DNA of 34,897 nucleotides. Source: Methanoregulaceae archaeon. Its GTDB lineage: Archaea; Halobacteriota; Methanomicrobia; Methanomicrobiales; Methanospirillaceae. Made by a program: the position numbers and the translations under genes. Positions within the stretch are counted from its first letter, which is position 1; the number at the start of each line of letters is the position of its first letter. Positions 25,026-33,585 of the stretch are shown here, piece after piece. The notes beneath the pieces are model-generated. The model ran no database searches and was not told the origin of the DNA. It was given only the letters and a program-made list of their open reading frames with translations. The stretch is taken from the NCBI GenBank assembly GCA_018432765.1, contig JAHDSI010000062.1:1-34897 (forward strand), given 5' to 3'.

Positions 25026-25720
25026 ACGATGAACGGGTGAGGATCGGGATCGAGGGGCTTGACCAGATGATGGGCGGGGGTCTTCTCCCGGGAAGCATCT
25101 GTGCCATCATCGGGACCTATGGTACCGGGAAGACCACCTTTGCCCTTCATTTCATCTGGGAGGGGCTTGTTTCGGGTGAAAATGTCATTTACATCAGCCT
25201 GGAAGAGAGAGAGGACCGGATTCAACGGTACATGGATCAGAAGGGCTGGGATGTCTCGCCATATATCGGAAAGACATTCACGGTCTTGAAGCTCGATCCG
25301 CTTGACTTCAACCTGGCGATCAACAGCCTGAAGAACGAACTTCCACAGCTCGTCAGGAAACTGGATGCAAAACGTGTGGTCATCGACCCCGTTTCGCTGT
25401 TTGAAGACCTCTTCGAGAAAGATTACGAGCGGAGGAGGGAGATGTTCCGGTTTGTCGACGGACTGCGCGACCAGAAGTGCACGATCCTTCTGACGAGCGA
25501 GACCGACAGGCATGACAGTTTCGCAAGCAGGCACGGACTGCTGGAATACCTTGCCGACAGCGTGATAGTGCTCAGGTATGTGCGCCCGTCAGACCTGACC
25601 AGTGTCCACCTCGCCCTCGAGGTGGTCAAGATGCGCCTCTCCGCCCATTCGCGTGAGATCAAGCCCTACGAGATCCAGGAGGGCCAGGTGCTGGTCTACA
25701 CGGAAGCGAACGTCTTTTAG
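25022..25720 (+). CDS. KaiC-like RecA-family ATPase with intact active site
   Basis: A protein of 232 residues, a single KaiC domain. Walker A is GTYGTGKT (31-38), the catalytic Glu pair lies in YISLEERED (Glu61, Glu62), and Walker B is VVIDPVSLF. The C-terminal part has the KaiC-type ending ILLTSETDRHDSF then VVKMRLSAHSREIKPYEI. Single-domain KaiC-like ATPases in archaea act in signalling, and one (FlaH) works with the archaellum E/F pair. This one is coupled to the degenerate homologue and lies opposite a secretion E/F pair. It ends in TAG, overlapping the convergent BofA-like stop. Confidence 0.85.
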   Translation: MNDERVRIGIEGLDQMMGGGLLPGSICAIIGTYGTGKTTFALHFIWEGLVSGENVIYISLEEREDRIQRYMDQKGWDVSPYIGKTFTVLKLDPLDFNLAINSLKNELPQLVRKLDAKRVVIDPVSLFEDLFEKDYERRREMFRFVDGLRDQKCTILLTSETDRHDSFASRHGLLEYLADSVIVLRYVRPSDLTSVHLALEVVKMRLSAHSREIKPYEIQEGQVLVYTEANVF

Positions 25721-25983
25721 ATGCCACCGATACCGAGCAGGTGCAGGACAACGATGAGCAGTGCGCCGGGAATACCCCCGAGGGCGCAGAAGAGCACGGT
25801 AACCAGGTTCAGCTCGATATCCGGCCGGCCAAGCATGGGCATGATGTGGAAAAAATTGACACAGAAGATGAGTAACAGCCCCAGTACAGAATTGATTATC
25901 AGTTTCGTGATATTTTTCAGGATCAGGAAGAGGACAACGGCAATCAGGATGCCTGCCACGAGAAGCGCCAGATCTATCGACAT
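25717..25983 (-). CDS. BofA-like small membrane protein
   Basis: A protein of 88 residues with about three hydrophobic helices. The segment ILKNITKLIINSVLGLLLIF matches the core of the BofA family (named for a Bacillus sigma-K processing inhibitor), which is widespread in archaea with unknown role. It ends GALLIVVLHLLGIGGI, a typical BofA C-terminus. Its stop overlaps that of the KaiC-like gene by three bases. It follows pmbA on the plus-strand map but is read in the same direction as pmbA and may share its transcription unit. Confidence 0.65.
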   Translation of the reverse strand: MSIDLALLVAGILIAVVLFLILKNITKLIINSVLGLLLIFCVNFFHIMPMLGRPDIELNLVTVLFCALGGIPGALLIVVLHLLGIGGI

Positions 25984-25985
25984 CT

Positions 25986-27269
25986 CTATACACCTATAAT
26001 ATTCTGGCGCAATAGTCTGATTTTTGGCAATATCATCCTTCCGGTGACACGTTTTTTGGATCCAACCCCGCCGGTCTCCTTGAGCATCGTAAAGATGTTG
26101 CCAGACATCATGGCTTTCCGCACGGGCCGTACGAATTCGCCTCCTTCGACGAGGTAGGCATTTGAGAGTTCCACAGAAAAATCCCCCGACAGGGGATTTG
26201 CGGTATGGGCTCCAACGACATCATGGACATAGAGTGCCGGCTCGTCCATGATCCCCGATTCCTTTCCGTCGAGTACCAGGTTATGGACTCCGATGGCTGG
26301 GCCGCCTCCGGATCCGGAACGGACCGCACTCCCGGTGCTGGACTTTCCGTACCGGTAAGCTGTCTTCAGGTCGTAGGCAAATGCCATTAAAACGCCATTT
26401 TTGATGAAATCCAGTCGTCGTGCGGGACTCCCCTCTGCGTCCCACCGTGTCGAAGAGAGTCCGCGCCCGTCGAAGGGATCGTCGTACAGGGAGAGGCTGC
26501 TGTCGATGACAACCTCGCCCATGCTCTCTGCAAGCCGGGATCGTCCGGCATGGACATTCCGGCCGGAGAGTGCGGGGACAAAGACCGCTCCCAGGAACTG
26601 TGAGAGAGCTATCTGGGAGAGTACCACGTCATACCGGCCGCTCCTGATATCGTCTCCCCCCGCAGATGTATGGGCAAGCCGGGCCGCTTCTTCCCCGACC
26701 CCGACCGGGTCGATATCCAGCCTGTACGAACTGTCGAATTCATACCCGGTTGACTGGCCGCTGATACAATCGAGCGAGACGCCGACAGACGTTTTCGGGC
26801 TGCTGTACAACACACCGGACGAGTTTGCCACCGTGGAGAACTGCCGGGAGACGTGGGCTGACCCTGACGTCACCTCCACGGGGTACCGGGAGGCTCCCTC
26901 CAGGAGTTCTTCACAAAAGCGTTCCAGCAGAGCCGGATCCATCGTGATCTCCGGGTCACAGGCGAGCGGGGAGGGATCGAGGTCGACCGGTCCGGGCAAC
27001 CCGCCCCATTCCTGGGGCGTGGCAAGCTCGCCGCTGGCAATTGCGGCCGACAGGCATTCCTGCCACCGTTCGGGATCGTTTGTGCTGGATACCCCGATCT
27101 TTCCATCCCGGATGGTCCTGATCGCCATCCCCGTGCTCCGTGAGATCGCGGCCTCACTGATCTCTCTCTTTCGCAGGGACGCGGAGAGGGACTCGCCCTT
27201 CACGAAGAAGACCTCGACCTCGTCCGCAATTTTTGATCCTTCCTTGAGGACGGACTCAATCGGTTCCAC
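25986..27269 (-). CDS. pmbA: PmbA/TldE-like subunit of the TldD-TldE protease
   Basis: A protein of about 427 residues, the partner of TldD without its own HExxH. Family segments are ISEAAISRSTGMAIRTIRDGKIGVSSTND (read here in pieces), DRGLSSTRWDAEGSPARR and LVLDGKESG. The open frame reaches ATG 27302, but its first residues (MSCFVLRWW) are only the tldD end in another frame. GTG codons at 27275 and 27269 follow GGTGG, and GTG 27269 gives a family-like start, so I use it with modest certainty. It ends in TAG. It overlaps tldD by 14 bases. In bacteria the pair degrades unfolded peptides and matures microcins. Confidence 0.88.
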   Translation of the reverse strand: MEPIESVLKEGSKIADEVEVFFVKGESLSASLRKREISEAAISRSTGMAIRTIRDGKIGVSSTNDPERWQECLSAAIASGELATPQEWGGLPGPVDLDPSPLACDPEITMDPALLERFCEELLEGASRYPVEVTSGSAHVSRQFSTVANSSGVLYSSPKTSVGVSLDCISGQSTGYEFDSSYRLDIDPVGVGEEAARLAHTSAGGDDIRSGRYDVVLSQIALSQFLGAVFVPALSGRNVHAGRSRLAESMGEVVIDSSLSLYDDPFDGRGLSSTRWDAEGSPARRLDFIKNGVLMAFAYDLKTAYRYGKSSTGSAVRSGSGGGPAIGVHNLVLDGKESGIMDEPALYVHDVVGAHTANPLSGDFSVELSNAYLVEGGEFVRPVRKAMMSGNIFTMLKETGGVGSKKRVTGRMILPKIRLLRQNIIGV

Positions 27270-28587
27270 TGCCACCCACCACCGCAGAACGAAGCAGGAC
27301 ATGAGGGGATCCGTCGCTCACCGGAACGCTCTGACCCCCTTTCCCGCAATAGCCCTGGTGCATCAGGAGATCATTGCCGCAGAGTTCGATCGAATGGAGC
27401 GTGGAGAGGATCTCGCCTGTCAGGGACACATCCCTGACCATGCCTGCGACCTCGCCACCTTCGACGAGATAGCCGTATTCGGCATTGAACTGGAATACGC
27501 CCCTGCCGGGGTCAACCTGGCCGCCCCTCGATCCCTTGAGAAGTATTCCGTCCCGGCAGGTCTCGAGCATCTCTTCAAGTGAGCTGTCCCCGTTTTCGAT
27601 ATAGGTATTACTCATCCGGACAAGCGGCGGCTCACCGGGCATCGCCCTGGCGTTGCCGGCAGCACCGTGCCCGATTGCCGCCAGGGTCTCCCGGCTGTGG
27701 AGATATGTATTCACTCTGCCCCTGCGGATGATCTCGGTTCGCCCGACGGCGGAGCCTTCGGCATCCACGGGTTCAAAGCCGAATTCGGGAAGGGAGGGGT
27801 CATCGACAATCGTCAGGATATTGTTCCCGATCTTTTCGCCGATCTTTCCGGAGAGAACGGAATTGCCCTCTTTTACGAGGTCACCCTCGCTGGCATGCCC
27901 GACAGCTTCGTGGGCAAAGACCCCTGCAAGTTCCTGGTCAAGTATCGCATTCATAATCCCTCCTTTTGCAGCCTTCGCGTCCAGCAGTTCGATCGCCCGC
28001 CGGGCGGCTGCAGCCCCTATATCCTGTTTATGTCGGATGGGAAGGCCGCTGATCGAATGGAGCCTCTCGTATCCCATCTGGACGACCCCGTTCCTCGACG
28101 CCACGGCCATTATGCCAAACCCGCATCGACAGATGGAATAGGTGTGCTCGTTCCCGCTGCTGTCCTCGAAGGTGACTGTGTCGTGTCTCTCCGAGTAGTT
28201 TGCCCGGGAACTGGAGATGCCTCCAAGTCGGGCGCTCTTCTCGATGCCTGCAAGAATCGATGTCTTCTCCTCGATACTCACATCCCGGGGGTCCTCCCGC
28301 ATCGCCGGGACGTCCAGGACACCTCTGTTGGCATCCGCGACCTCCACTTCCTCTCCGGTGATGGATGCGACTCCGAGCACCGAATTGATCATATCCGAAA
28401 ACCTGTCCCCCCGTGGACGCTGGTAATTGTCGACGGTCATGATGCCCCAGCCCCGCGGTCCGAGCACCCGTACTACTGCCTGGTCAAAAAAAGATGTGCC
28501 TGCAGACTCGATGACCGAATTGTCGATATCGATATGGGTAACCTCGCCTGCGACGTGGCGGATGTCATAGTACCGTATCCTGTCCAT
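27256..28587 (-). CDS. tldD: TldD-like metalloprotease subunit
   Basis: A protein of 443 residues carrying the zinc motif HEAVGH near residue 225 (AGVFAHEAVGHASEGDLVKEG in two pieces), the catalytic site of the TldD-TldE heterodimer. Other family segments are LTIVDDPSLPEFGFEPVD and GAAGNARAMPGEPPLVRM. The frame is open to a TTG at 28593, but ATG 28587 is the natural start. It lies 6 bases after the LonB stop and overlaps pmbA, forming a proteolysis operon lonB-tldD-pmbA. Confidence 0.92.
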   Translation of the reverse strand: MDRIRYYDIRHVAGEVTHIDIDNSVIESAGTSFFDQAVVRVLGPRGWGIMTVDNYQRPRGDRFSDMINSVLGVASITGEEVEVADANRGVLDVPAMREDPRDVSIEEKTSILAGIEKSARLGGISSSRANYSERHDTVTFEDSSGNEHTYSICRCGFGIMAVASRNGVVQMGYERLHSISGLPIRHKQDIGAAAARRAIELLDAKAAKGGIMNAILDQELAGVFAHEAVGHASEGDLVKEGNSVLSGKIGEKIGNNILTIVDDPSLPEFGFEPVDAEGSAVGRTEIIRRGRVNTYLHSRETLAAIGHGAAGNARAMPGEPPLVRMSNTYIENGDSSLEEMLETCRDGILLKGSRGGQVDPGRGVFQFNAEYGYLVEGGEVAGMVRDVSLTGEILSTLHSIELCGNDLLMHQGYCGKGGQSVPVSDGSPHVLLRSAVVGGSGTD

Positions 28588-28593
28588 GGCCAA

Positions 28594-30504
28594 TCAGATT
28601 GCAGACGGCTTGATTCCGGAACTGTCCATTATCTTCTTCGATGTGGCCATCTTCCGGAGCTTGTCAAGGAAGCCTTCGTTGTTATCCGGGAGGAGCGCGA
28701 TCTTCAGGACATCCTCGATATGGTCGACGGGAATGATGGTGACCATGGGCTGGTAACGCTCTTCTATCAGGACGTCGTCGATGTTCGCCCTCGGTATGAG
28801 GACGGTCTTTATCCCTGCCTTGGCCGCCGCCTCGATCTTGTAGGTGACTCCCCCGACGGGGAGCACGTCCCCGCGGACCGAGAGTGATCCCGTCATTCCG
28901 ATGTCCTGCCTGACCGGGATATTCTCGATGGCGCTGATGACTGCGGTTGCCACACTTATCGAGGCTGAATCGCCCTCGACGCCGCCGTACGTCCCGATGA
29001 ACTGGATGTGGATATCCATGTTCCTGATGTCCTTGCCGGTGAACTTCTTCAGGATGGCGCTCACGTTCTTGATCGATTCCTGGGCGATCTCTTTTAACAG
29101 GCCGGTGGCGACGACCGTGCCGCTGGCCCCCTGGGCAGGCGTCACCTCTGCCATGATGGGGAGGACGGATCCCGAATCGCTGCCCATCACGGCGAGGCCG
29201 TTGACCCGTCCCACCCGGGTGCCGTCTATCATGGTGAGTTCATACTCCCTGCTCCGGGTGATGTATTCGTCAGAGACCTGGTCCTCGATCGAACGTGCGG
29301 TCTTCTTTGCCGCAATCACGTGTTCAGCGGTGGTCATCTCCGATCCCGCCTGCCTGGCGAGATCTCCTGCAACCCTGATAAGGCCGCCCATGTCGCGGAG
29401 CTTCAGGGTGAGGTGGCCTTTCCGGTTGGACCGCCGCCGCCCTTCCCTGATGACCTCCTCCAGTGCCCCGCGGTCGAAGTGGGGGATCTTTCCGTCGTTC
29501 TGTATCTCCTGCGCAATGAAACGGACGAATTTTTCCCTGTTTTCCGGTGTGTCGGGCATGCTCTCGCCCATGTAGACTTCATACCCGTACCCCCTGATAC
29601 GGGACCTTAACGCAGGGTGCATCCCCTGGATCGCATCGAGGTTTCCTGCCGCTATCATGATGAACTTGCAGGGGACCGGTTCGGTTCGCACCATCGCCCC
29701 GCTGGAACGCTCGCTCTGACCGGTGATGGGAAACTCGCCCTCCTGCAGTGCGGTGAGCAGGTTCTGCTGCGAGTGGGGTGTAAGCGTGTTGATCTCGTCG
29801 ATGAAGAGCACGCCCTTGTGTGCCCGGTGGATGGCCCCTGCCTCGACACGGTCATGGCTCGGTGTCTCCAGTCCGCCGCTCTGGAACGGATCATGCCTCA
29901 CATCTCCGAGGAGGGCGCCCGCATGCGAACCGGTGGCGTCAACAAACGGTGCAACTGTTGTGGTGTCGTTTGACACAAGCAGCTTGGGGACCATCGAATC
30001 CTCGCGGGGGGTTGCGTATCGCAACGCCATGAATATGAACGCTGCGGCGATTATCCCCATCAGCCACTGGTAAGTGATGAACGCATACCCGATGATGCCT
30101 ATCATGAGAAGCATCATGAGGGTGTTTCGCAGCTGTATCTTCTTGCGTGCTTCGGCCTTGTGTGCGGTCACTATCTGTTTTCCTCTCCCTGCGGGGACCG
30201 TCCTCACCACAGGATTGTTGGAGTCGTCAGAGTTTGGATATACCAGGATGTCCTGCATCTCTTCCTTTGGCAGGAGCTCCGACATGGCCTTGGCCAGCAT
30301 CGATTTGCCGGTGCCGGGGCTGCCGATCATCATCACGTGCCGTCTCTGGATGGCGGCTTTCTTTATGACCTCGACTGCGTGTTCCTGGCCTATCACCTGG
30401 TCGATGAGTTTTTTCGGAACCTCGATCTCACTCGATGAATCAGGGGATGATTCAGGCGATATGGGCTCTTGGGGAACGTTTTCGGTCGGATTATCGGTTT
30501 CCAT
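28594..30504 (-). CDS. lonB: Archaeal membrane-anchored Lon protease (LonB)
   Basis: A protein of 636 residues. The AAA+ module has Walker A GSPGTGKS (about 61-68) and Walker [12 protein letters not shown]. Two membrane helices ([15 protein letters not shown] and [11 protein letters not shown]) are inserted between Walker A and B as in archaeal LonB. The protease domain has catalytic Ser in [10 protein letters not shown] and Lys in [14 protein letters not shown]. The frame extends to ATG 30552, but those 16 extra residues (MNKLCYYLC) overlap the promoter region, and ATG 30504 gives a more usual acidic N-terminus. It is divergent from prs. LonB removes membrane and misfolded proteins. Confidence 0.94.
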   Translation of the reverse strand: METDNPTENVPQEPISPESSPDSSSEIEVPKKLIDQVIGQEHAVEVIKKAAIQRRHVMMIGSPGTGKSMLAKAMSELLPKEEMQDILVYPNSDDSNNPVVRTVPAGRGKQIVTAHKAEARKKIQLRNTLMMLLMIGIIGYAFITYQWLMGIIAAAFIFMALRYATPREDSMVPKLLVSNDTTTVAPFVDATGSHAGALLGDVRHDPFQSGGLETPSHDRVEAGAIHRAHKGVLFIDEINTLTPHSQQNLLTALQEGEFPITGQSERSSGAMVRTEPVPCKFIMIAAGNLDAIQGMHPALRSRIRGYGYEVYMGESMPDTPENREKFVRFIAQEIQNDGKIPHFDRGALEEVIREGRRRSNRKGHLTLKLRDMGGLIRVAGDLARQAGSEMTTAEHVIAAKKTARSIEDQVSDEYITRSREYELTMIDGTRVGRVNGLAVMGSDSGSVLPIMAEVTPAQGASGTVVATGLLKEIAQESIKNVSAILKKFTGKDIRNMDIHIQFIGTYGGVEGDSASISVATAVISAIENIPVRQDIGMTGSLSVRGDVLPVGGVTYKIEAAAKAGIKTVLIPRANIDDVLIEERYQPMVTIIPVDHIEDVLKIALLPDNNEGFLDKLRKMATSKKIMDSSGIKPSAI

Positions 30505-30539
30505 GCTTGGATTGTCCTGCTGCACGCATAGGTAGTAAC

Positions 30540-30566
30540 ATAATTTATTCATGGTAGTTTAAGTAC
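30540..30566. promoter_or_regulatory. Overlapping divergent promoters of lonB and prs
   Basis: On the plus strand ATAATTTATT (30540-30549) is centred about 44 bases before the prs start. On the minus strand ACTTAAACT (30556-30564) is centred about 56 bases before ATG 30504 of lonB. The two boxes are about 7 bases apart, so the two transcription complexes should compete. The second box lies beside the palindrome AAGTACTT (30561-30568). Confidence 0.4.
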
Positions 30567-30588
30567 TTTCAGCATGAGGTAGGATGAA

Positions 30589-31446
30589 ATGAAGGTAATC
30601 AGCACGGAATCCTCACAGATCCTTGCAGCCCGGGTTGCACGGGAGGCGGGGATCGATATCGTCGATGTCCGGTTCTCACGGTTCCCGGACGGTGAACTGT
30701 ATCTCCGGACAGGCCCCATCGACGATGAGATGGTCATCATCGGGAGCACAGCCGACAGCGACGCACTTGTGCAGCTCCTGCTCCTCGTCGACGCCTGCGA
30801 ACGCTCAACGAACGTGCTAGTCCTGCCGTACATGGGATATGCCCGCCAGGACAAACAGTTCAACCCCGGGGAACCATTGAGTGCCCGGGCGGTCGCAAGG
30901 GCTCTCTCGGCGGGTGTCTCCCGTGTCCTGACCGTCAACATCCATGACGAGAACGTCCTCGCGCATTTCAGAGTCCCGGCAGCAAGTATCTCGCTTGCAG
31001 GGGAGATTGGGGCGTATCTCAGAACCATGGATCTCTCCCGTCCGCTCATTCTTGCACCGGACGAAGGGGCGGCGAAGTTCGGGGAGATGGTGGCATCGGC
31101 GGCAGCCGGCTGGGACTCGGACCACCTGCAAAAGACCCGTCTCTCGGGAGAAGAGGTCAGGATGGAGCCCCGCAACCTGGAGGCGAAATCGCGTGACGTC
31201 GTTATCGTGGACGACATCATATCGACGGGGGGGACGCTTGCGAAAGCCACCCAGATGCTGTATGAACAGGGTGCACGGAACGTGTATGCGATGTGCGTCC
31301 ACGGGGTAATGACCGGGGGTGCCCACACGCATCTCCTCGCGGCCGGCATACGCGACGTGGTCTGCAGCGACACGATCGAGCGGGGCTGCTCGCGGTACAG
31401 CGCCGCACGCGAGATCGTCTCAGGGATAGGCGATGCTCGAAGTTGA
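30589..31446 (+). CDS. prs: Ribose-phosphate pyrophosphokinase
   Basis: A protein of 285 residues that makes PRPP from ribose 5-phosphate and ATP, the entry point to nucleotide and histidine synthesis. Diagnostic segments are FSRFPDGELYLR near the start, LPYMGYARQDKQFNPGEP and the PRPP-binding loop VVIVDDIISTGGT. Its length is the usual 280-290 residues of archaeal enzymes. The start ATG 30589 has AGGATG just upstream. It overlaps rtcA by 14 bases, so the two are coupled. Confidence 0.95.
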   Translation: MKVISTESSQILAARVAREAGIDIVDVRFSRFPDGELYLRTGPIDDEMVIIGSTADSDALVQLLLLVDACERSTNVLVLPYMGYARQDKQFNPGEPLSARAVARALSAGVSRVLTVNIHDENVLAHFRVPAASISLAGEIGAYLRTMDLSRPLILAPDEGAAKFGEMVASAAAGWDSDHLQKTRLSGEEVRMEPRNLEAKSRDVVIVDDIISTGGTLAKATQMLYEQGARNVYAMCVHGVMTGGAHTHLLAAGIRDVVCSDTIERGCSRYSAAREIVSGIGDARS

Positions 31447-32425
31447 CGGGTCCGTCCTCGAGGGTGGCGGCCAGATTGTCAGGTCGGCAGTTGCCCTTTC
31501 AGCCATCACGGGTATCCCTGTCCGGGTCAGGAACATACGCGCAGGACGGGACCGGCCGGGCCTGCGATACCAGCACTGTGCAGCCGTCCGTTCCGTTGCC
31601 TCGGTCTGCAACGCACGCGTGGATGGATGCGATGTCGGGGGAGATACGCTCACGTTCAGCCCGGAGAAGATCGAGAAGAGGAGTATTTCGGTGGATATCG
31701 GGACTGCGGGAAGCATCCCGATGGTCCTGCAGGCGTGGCTCCCCGTAGTCCTGGATTGTGGCGGGGAGATTGTAGCACAGGGGGGTACCGAGGTCCCGTT
31801 GAGCCCGACAATCGATTATTTCGAGCATGTCACCGGACAGGTGATCCGTTCACATGGGGGAAATTTTTCCACAACCATCGTGCAGAGAGGGTATTATCCG
31901 CGTGGCGGCGGCATCGTGCGGGTGGTTGTAGAACCGTCATGCATGCGTCCGATCTCCTTCGGCGGCCCTGCTGAGGGATGCGGTATCGTCTCCTGTTCTT
32001 CCGGTCTGCCTGATCACGTTGCGACACGGCAGGCCTCATCAGCCGTCTCCCTCCTTGCAGGGGAGGGAATAGACGGAGTCCCGGTTGAGTATGACCGGAG
32101 GGACGGCCCGGGGACAGGCAGCTCCATCACGGTGTGGTTCGGATGCAGGGGAGCATGCGCCCTGGGAAGACGCGGGGTTCCCGCGGAACTGGTGGGGAGT
32201 TCGGCTGCGAGAGGCCTCGTCGACGAGCTCTATCTGCAGGGGGATGTAGACCGGTATCTTGGTGACCAGCTCCTCATCTACCTTGCGCGATACGGAGGGC
32301 GGTATTCCTGTACAGAATACACGCTCCATGCACGGACCATGGTCTGGCTTCTGGAACAGTTTGGGTTTTTTGTCGATGTCCGTGAAGGGCACCCGGTGGA
32401 GTTTGCCTGTGAGAGCGGTTCTTGA
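31433..32425 (+). CDS. rtcA: RNA 3'-terminal phosphate cyclase
   Basis: A protein of 330 residues that converts an RNA 3'-phosphate to a 2',3'-cyclic phosphate through an enzyme-AMP intermediate. The N-terminal signature VLEGGGQIVRSAVALSAIT and the segment IRAGRDRPGLRYQH carry the conserved Glu and Arg residues. The nucleophilic His is probably the one in YTLHARTMVWLLEQF near the C-terminus. The family segment YLGDQLLIYLA is also present. It overlaps both prs and nob1. Confidence 0.92.
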   Translation: MLEVDGSVLEGGGQIVRSAVALSAITGIPVRVRNIRAGRDRPGLRYQHCAAVRSVASVCNARVDGCDVGGDTLTFSPEKIEKRSISVDIGTAGSIPMVLQAWLPVVLDCGGEIVAQGGTEVPLSPTIDYFEHVTGQVIRSHGGNFSTTIVQRGYYPRGGGIVRVVVEPSCMRPISFGGPAEGCGIVSCSSGLPDHVATRQASSAVSLLAGEGIDGVPVEYDRRDGPGTGSSITVWFGCRGACALGRRGVPAELVGSSAARGLVDELYLQGDVDRYLGDQLLIYLARYGGRYSCTEYTLHARTMVWLLEQFGFFVDVREGHPVEFACESGS

Positions 32426-32864
32426 TTCCACGGTATTCTTCTGCGATCTCCCGGTCACCGGAGAACTATTTGTGCCGTCTTCGGTCATCTCCGAACTCCG
32501 GGACATTCGTGCAAAGAGCCGCTTTGACACGCTTTGTGTGCACGGACTCCAGGTGAAGGAGCCCGGTAAAGAATCCCGTGCCCGGTCAGAGGATGCAGCC
32601 CGGCGAACCGGCGATCTCCCGGTCCTGTCGGCGACCGATCTCGACATACTCGCACTTGCACTCGAAGAGGGCTGTGCGATCATGACCGATGATTTCGCGG
32701 TCCAGAATGTCGCCCTCGAACTGAAGATTGCAGTTATTCCCATCCAGCAGAGACCTGCGAGGAGGATCAAGTGGCGTTTCCGGTGTGTTGGGTGCGGCAG
32801 GTATTACGAAGAGGAGGGCGAGTGTCCTGTCTGCGGCTCGCGTGTAAAACGAAAACTTAAATAG
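32409..32864 (+). CDS. nob1: Nob1-type endoribonuclease (PIN domain and zinc ribbon)
   Basis: A protein of 151 residues that trims the 3' end of 16S rRNA precursor. The PIN domain carries the acidic residues Asp6 (LDSTVFF), Glu29 (VISELRD), Asp77/Asp79 ([11 protein letters not shown]) and Asp94/Asp95 ([10 protein letters not shown]). A zinc ribbon follows with Cys 126, 129, 139 and 142 (RCVGCG and CPVCG). The open frame starts far upstream inside rtcA, but GTG 32409 has GGTGGAG seven bases before it and gives the family start VRAVLDST, so I chose it. It overlaps rtcA by 17 bases and ends in TAG. Confidence 0.9.
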   Translation: MRAVLDSTVFFCDLPVTGELFVPSSVISELRDIRAKSRFDTLCVHGLQVKEPGKESRARSEDAARRTGDLPVLSATDLDILALALEEGCAIMTDDFAVQNVALELKIAVIPIQQRPARRIKWRFRCVGCGRYYEEEGECPVCGSRVKRKLK

Positions 32865-32884
32865 ATGGGTGTAAACTTTTCACC

Positions 32885-33499
32885 ATGTCATCGCTCGATG
32901 ACCTGATACAGAAGGCACAGATGCTTCTCTCTGAAGGGCACAGTCCCGGGCAGATCGCAGACGAGCTGTCTCTCTCCATGGAGACTGTCACCTGGCTTTT
33001 AACCCAGCAGAAGGGTATGGAAATACCAAAGGATGTCCATATCGACTGGACTGCCGTGAGCGGGCACGCACCGCTGCTCGACGAAATTGCGATGATGATG
33101 CTGAAGAGGTATTACATTGCGCTCGATGAGAAGGATGAGACCTCCCCGGAGAAGTTCCCGACCGTGATCGTCGGCATTGCGATCTCTGGGATCCCGCTCG
33201 CAACGCTCATTGCCGTGGAGGAGGATGTAAAGATCGCCATTTATCACCCCGCAAAGCACAGCACCCAGGATCCGCCCGTGGGATCAGTTTCCGGTAACTT
33301 TGCAACGATTGCCGGTGAGCGGTGTATTATCGTCGATGATGTCATCACCTCGGGCAACACGATGCATGAAGTTGTGCGTTATCTCCGGAGGCATGGTTCG
33401 GTGCCGGTGGCCGTCTGGGTGATGTTTGACAAGCGCGGTCTTCGCGATGTTGATGGCGTTCCTGTCTTCTCTCTCTTCCAGATATCCCGCATCGACTGA
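32885..33499 (+). CDS. gfcR: GfcR-like HTH-phosphoribosyltransferase transcriptional regulator
   Basis: A protein of 204 residues. Residues 1-45 form a helix-turn-helix ([20 protein letters not shown]). Residues 60-200 form an orotate-phosphoribosyltransferase-like domain with the PRPP loop [13 protein letters not shown]. GfcR in haloarchaea regulates sugar-catabolism genes; in methanogens the same architecture is conserved but the ligand is not established. It may sense PRPP or a nucleotide, which would fit its place after prs in the same direction. It follows nob1 by 20 bases. A GC-rich hairpin overlaps its stop. Confidence 0.85.
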   Translation: MSSLDDLIQKAQMLLSEGHSPGQIADELSLSMETVTWLLTQQKGMEIPKDVHIDWTAVSGHAPLLDEIAMMMLKRYYIALDEKDETSPEKFPTVIVGIAISGIPLATLIAVEEDVKIAIYHPAKHSTQDPPVGSVSGNFATIAGERCIIVDDVITSGNTMHEVVRYLRRHGSVPVAVWVMFDKRGLRDVDGVPVFSLFQISRID

Positions 33500-33524
33500 G
33501 GAGGGGGTCTCCACCCCCCACTCA
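33497..33524 (+). terminator. Hairpin at the end of gfcR
   Basis: GGGGGT (33503-33508) pairs with ACCCCC (33513-33518) around the loop CTCC, and TGAG (33497-33500) pairs with CTCA (33521-33524) across a 2-base mismatch. The outer arm includes the gfcR stop codon TGA. An AT-rich stretch follows. It would separate the prs-gfcR unit from the thermosome gene. Confidence 0.5.
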
Positions 33525-33535
33525 ATATAGATTAA

Positions 33536-33544
33536 TTTATATAG
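33536..33544 (+). promoter_or_regulatory. TATA box of the thermosome gene
   Basis: TTTATATAG is centred about 46 bases before ATG 33586 and predicts a leader near 20 bases that contains the SD TGGAGGA (33571-33577). It is a strong match in both sequence and spacing. Confidence 0.6.
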
Positions 33545-33585
33545 AAGTTCAATTCCATCTTTTACAACATTGGAGGATAAATACC

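Noticed and set aside
24524-25534. 336-residue open frame on the minus strand
   Set aside because: Antisense to the two KaiC-like genes with intact family features.
26401-27582. 393-residue open frame on the plus strand
   Set aside because: Antisense to pmbA and tldD; Ser/Arg/Pro-rich as expected of a shadow frame.
27667-28887. 406-residue open frame on the plus strand
   Set aside because: Antisense to tldD and lonB, both with catalytic motifs.
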